From Coriobacteriales bacterium (GTDB taxonomy: Bacteria > Actinomycetota > Coriobacteriia > Coriobacteriales > JAEZZM01): 8,575 nt of DNA. Position 1 is the stretch's first letter, and every line of letters begins with the position of its first letter. The stretch spans positions 1-8,575 of the forward strand of contig JASBYZ010000061.1 of NCBI GenBank assembly GCA_029983705.1. Direction: 5' to 3'. The position numbers and the translations under genes were made by a program. Under the pieces are notes generated by a model. It was not told the DNA's origin and made no database searches. It saw only the letters and a program-made list of their open reading frames with translations. This document shows, piece after piece, positions 6,516 through 8,575 of this stretch.

Positions 6516-8575
6516 TTGACTTCTTCTTCAACCTCGTAAGGATGATCTTGAGGGGCTGCAGTATCACTTAAGTACTTCTTAAGTTCTGCGTAATCCCTTT
6601 GTAGATCCCTCTCGGCTTGAACTTGGTCAGCAATTGGCTCAAGTTCTACAGCAGCGTACTTAAACTCTGGAGTCTTAGAAATTGGGGCAATAAAGTGTCC
6701 GGTCAGTACGTTACAGCTACCAATCCACCATTGGTAAGTCATGTATACGCAGCCCTTATTTGTACGGTCTTCTACGCGTACTCGAGCGAATACCTTACCA
6801 CGGCGTGACTTAACGTAAACGAGCTCTTCGTCTTTAATGCCGTATTTCTCAGCGTCAGCAGGGTTAACAGTTACATAACCTGGCTCATCAGCAAGAGTTG
6901 CAAGAGCCTGGCAGTTACCAGTCATAGTACGTGATGAATAGTGTCCAACCTCACGAACCGTTGAAAGAATTAATGGATACTCATCGTTAACTGGCTCAAA
7001 TGGTCCCTCGTAATCCTCGGTGTAAAGAATTGCCTTACCTGACTTAGTCTCGAATTTCTTAACGTCATCAGCGTAGAGGTACTTAGCACCTGGATCGTCT
7101 TCTGAATAGCATGGCCAGTGGATAAGAGCTGTGTCTGCCATACGCTCATAAGTAACACCGTAATAAATTGGGCAGAGATCTCTAAGCTCGTCCCAAATTT
7201 CTTTAGTGTTCTCATAGTGCATTGGGTAACCCATAGCAGTTGCAACACGAGAAATAATCTCCCAGTCATCAAGTGACTCATAGAAAGGAGGAAGTGCTGC
7301 ATAAGATCTTTGGAATCCACGGTCGCATGATGAGAATACGCACTCATGCTCTGCCCATGAAGTAGCAGGCAATACCACGTCTGCATAGGTTGCAGTCTCG
7401 GTCATGAAGATATCCTGTGAAACCATAAACTCAAGGTCTTCTAAGGTCTTTCTCATGGCATTTGAATCTGGCTCTGAATGGATTGGGTCTTCACCCATGC
7501 ACCAGAATGCCTTGATAACGCCCTCTTCTACCTTGTGGCCTAAATCAGTAATAGCAAAGCCAACCTTGTCTGAGATATGCTCTTCTGGAACACCCCAATA
7601 TTTAGCAAACTTAGCTCTTACCTCATGATCAGTTACTGATTGATATCCGGGATATACGTTTGGTAGACAACCAATATCGCAAGAACCTTGAACGTTGTTT
7701 TGACCACGAACAGGGTTAACACCTACGTTTGGTCTACCTAAATTACCAGTGATAGCAGCTAGTGATGCGAGTGCTCTAACCACTGCAACACCCTGCTTCC
7801 AGTGAGTAACACCCATTCCCCAGTTAATAGTTGCGGTAGGTGCCTCTGCATACATACGAGCAGCTGCTCTAATATCTTTAGCTGATACCCCAACAATATC
7901 CTCAACACTTTCTGGAGTATAATTCTTTACGGTGTTCCAGAATGCATCCCAATTCTCACAATGTTTATCTACAAATTCTTTATCATAAAGCTCTTCGGTG
8001 ATAATAGTATAAATCATTGCATTAACAAGTGGGATGTTAGTACCATTCTTCATTTGTAAGTGCATATCTGAAATTCTAGCAGCCTCAATAATACGTGGGT
8101 CTACAGTAATTACCTTCGTACCGCGTTTTCTAGCTCTAACATAGTGCTTAGCTACTAGCGGGTGAGAAACTGCAGCATTATAACCGAAGTTAAGAATCAA
8201 ATCGGTATCGTCAATTTCCTCAACTGAGTTTGACATAGCACCGTTACCTAATGTTGCTGAAAGCCCAGCAACTGAAGGTGCGTGTCATATACGTGCGCAG
8301 TTATCGATATTGTTAGTACCAACCACTGCGCGAATAAATTTTTGCATTACAAAGTTTGCTTCGTTACCAGGACCACGAGAAGAACCGGTAACATATATTG
8401 AATCTTTGCCATTCTTTTCAATAATTTCATTAAATCTTTTGGCAATATATTTAATTGCCTCATCCCAGCTAACTCTTCTAAAAGGCTGGTCTCTAGACTC
8501 ACGCATGAGAGGATACTTTAAGCGTGGAGTTAAAATTTTAGTGTCGTTCAAAAAGTCAAAGCCATAATAACCCTT
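6509..8575 (-). CDS. fdhF: Formate dehydrogenase H, selenocysteine-containing catalytic subunit (N-terminus cut by window edge)
   Basis: Oxidises formate to CO2 at a bis-molybdopterin Mo/Sec centre and feeds electrons to the hydrogenase complex on the cytoplasmic side of the membrane. The frame runs from the right edge to a TAA at 6511-6509 through one in-frame TGA (8287-8285). The first visible codons read KGYYGFDF, matching E. coli FdhF from Lys44, the lysine between the Fe-S cluster and the cofactor; about 43 residues with the [4Fe-4S] cysteines lie outside. Counting without gaps puts the TGA at position 140, the E. coli Sec140 site, followed by His141, and the conserved PVRGQNNVQG segment puts Arg333 at codon 7708-7706. 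The C-terminal cofactor-binding domain shows STVREVGHY (near 580) and YMTYQWWIG. Projected length is about 731 residues against 715 in E. coli, the extra being mostly an acidic tail (EVEEEVNA). The ATG at 8236 and TTG at 8551 are internal codons, not starts. Confidence 0.97.
8247..8278 (-). promoter_or_regulatory. Bacterial SECIS element in fdhF
   Basis: In the mRNA, GUUGCUG (8272-8266) pairs perfectly with CAGCAAC (8259-8253) around a 6-nt loop GGCUUU (8265-8260). A lower CCU/AGG stem (8278-8276 with 8249-8247) is separated by a 3x3 internal loop. The upper stem starts 12 nt after the UGA, and the loop opens with GG about 20 nt after it. This fits the known bacterial SECIS layout: an apical stem-loop immediately 3' of UGA with a G in the first two loop positions, bound by SelB. 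The E. coli fdhF loop also carries GGUCU. The bulged U of the E. coli element is not evident here. Confidence 0.85.
8285..8287 (-). other. In-frame UGA recoded as selenocysteine in fdhF
   Basis: The TGA interrupts an otherwise continuous fdhF frame. Residues before it (NNIDNCARI) and after it (HAPSVAGL) align with E. coli FdhF on either side of Sec140 (NNVDCCARV and HGPSVAGL, from memory) without gap or frame change. Reading it as Sec restores the Mo-ligating residue. A hairpin of SECIS type follows within the coding sequence. The host must supply SelA, SelB, tRNA-Sec and SelD, none of which are in the window. Confidence 0.95.

Noticed and set aside
6081..7386. Minus-strand open frames within hyfA (6389-6081) and fdhF (7386-6970) in a shifted frame
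   Set aside because: The real frames carry the cysteine and catalytic motifs; the shifted translations have no recognisable features.
6509..8236. Separate molybdopterin oxidoreductase gene starting at ATG 8236, with a short ORF 8551-8285 upstream
   Set aside because: Both are in the same frame and are parts of fdhF, separated only by the Sec TGA and 16 further codons; ATG 8236 corresponds to internal Met157 of FdhF.
8285..8287. Nonsense mutation making fdhF a pseudogene
   Set aside because: The TGA falls exactly on the catalytic Sec position and has a SECIS-type hairpin; the rest of the frame is intact and well conserved.

Overview
The window is one tightly packed run of minus-strand genes, read from the right edge to the left. 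It encodes most of a formate hydrogenlyase of the Hyf (FHL-2, group 4a [NiFe]-hydrogenase) type. In transcription order the genes are: fdhF, a formate dehydrogenase H selenoprotein missing its first ~43 residues beyond the right edge (8575-6509); hyfA, a four-cluster ferredoxin subunit (6402-5800); hyfB (5797-3773), hyfC (3756-2824), hyfD (2809-1319) and hyfE (1308-655), all membrane subunits; and the first ~217 codons of hyfF (651-1), cut by the left edge. Gene order, lengths and residue-level similarity match the Escherichia coli hyfABCDEF order as I remember it. The hydrogenase subunits HyfG, HyfH and HyfI would be expected past the left edge but cannot be seen.

The most informative feature is an in-frame TGA at 8287-8285, at the position equivalent to Sec140 of E. 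coli FdhF. The frame stays open with family-consistent protein on both sides. A 7-bp stem with a GG-starting 6-nt loop lies just downstream, where a bacterial SECIS element belongs. fdhF is therefore one gene encoding a selenocysteine enzyme, not two ORFs and not a pseudogene.

Inter-gene gaps from hyfA to hyfF are only 2 to 16 nt, with strong Shine-Dalgarno sequences that often overlap the upstream stop codon, so this is clearly an operon. The only larger gap, 106 nt between fdhF and hyfA, holds a perfect 11-bp inverted repeat and a smaller hairpin but no clear terminator or promoter. The likely electron path is: formate oxidised at the Mo/Sec site of FdhF, electrons through the Fe-S clusters of HyfA, then to the hydrogenase module (outside the window) docked on HyfC, with HyfB, HyfD and HyfF as antiporter-like proton-channel subunits.

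The source is probably an anaerobic or facultative fermenting bacterium with selenocysteine machinery. The DNA looks moderately AT-rich by eye (not computed), unlike E. coli itself. A gut-type gammaproteobacterium (for example Succinivibrionaceae) or a coriobacterium would both be plausible, but this is a guess. I found no RNA genes, mobile elements, CRISPR arrays or gene-free stretch over 300 nt, and the system itself is of a known kind.
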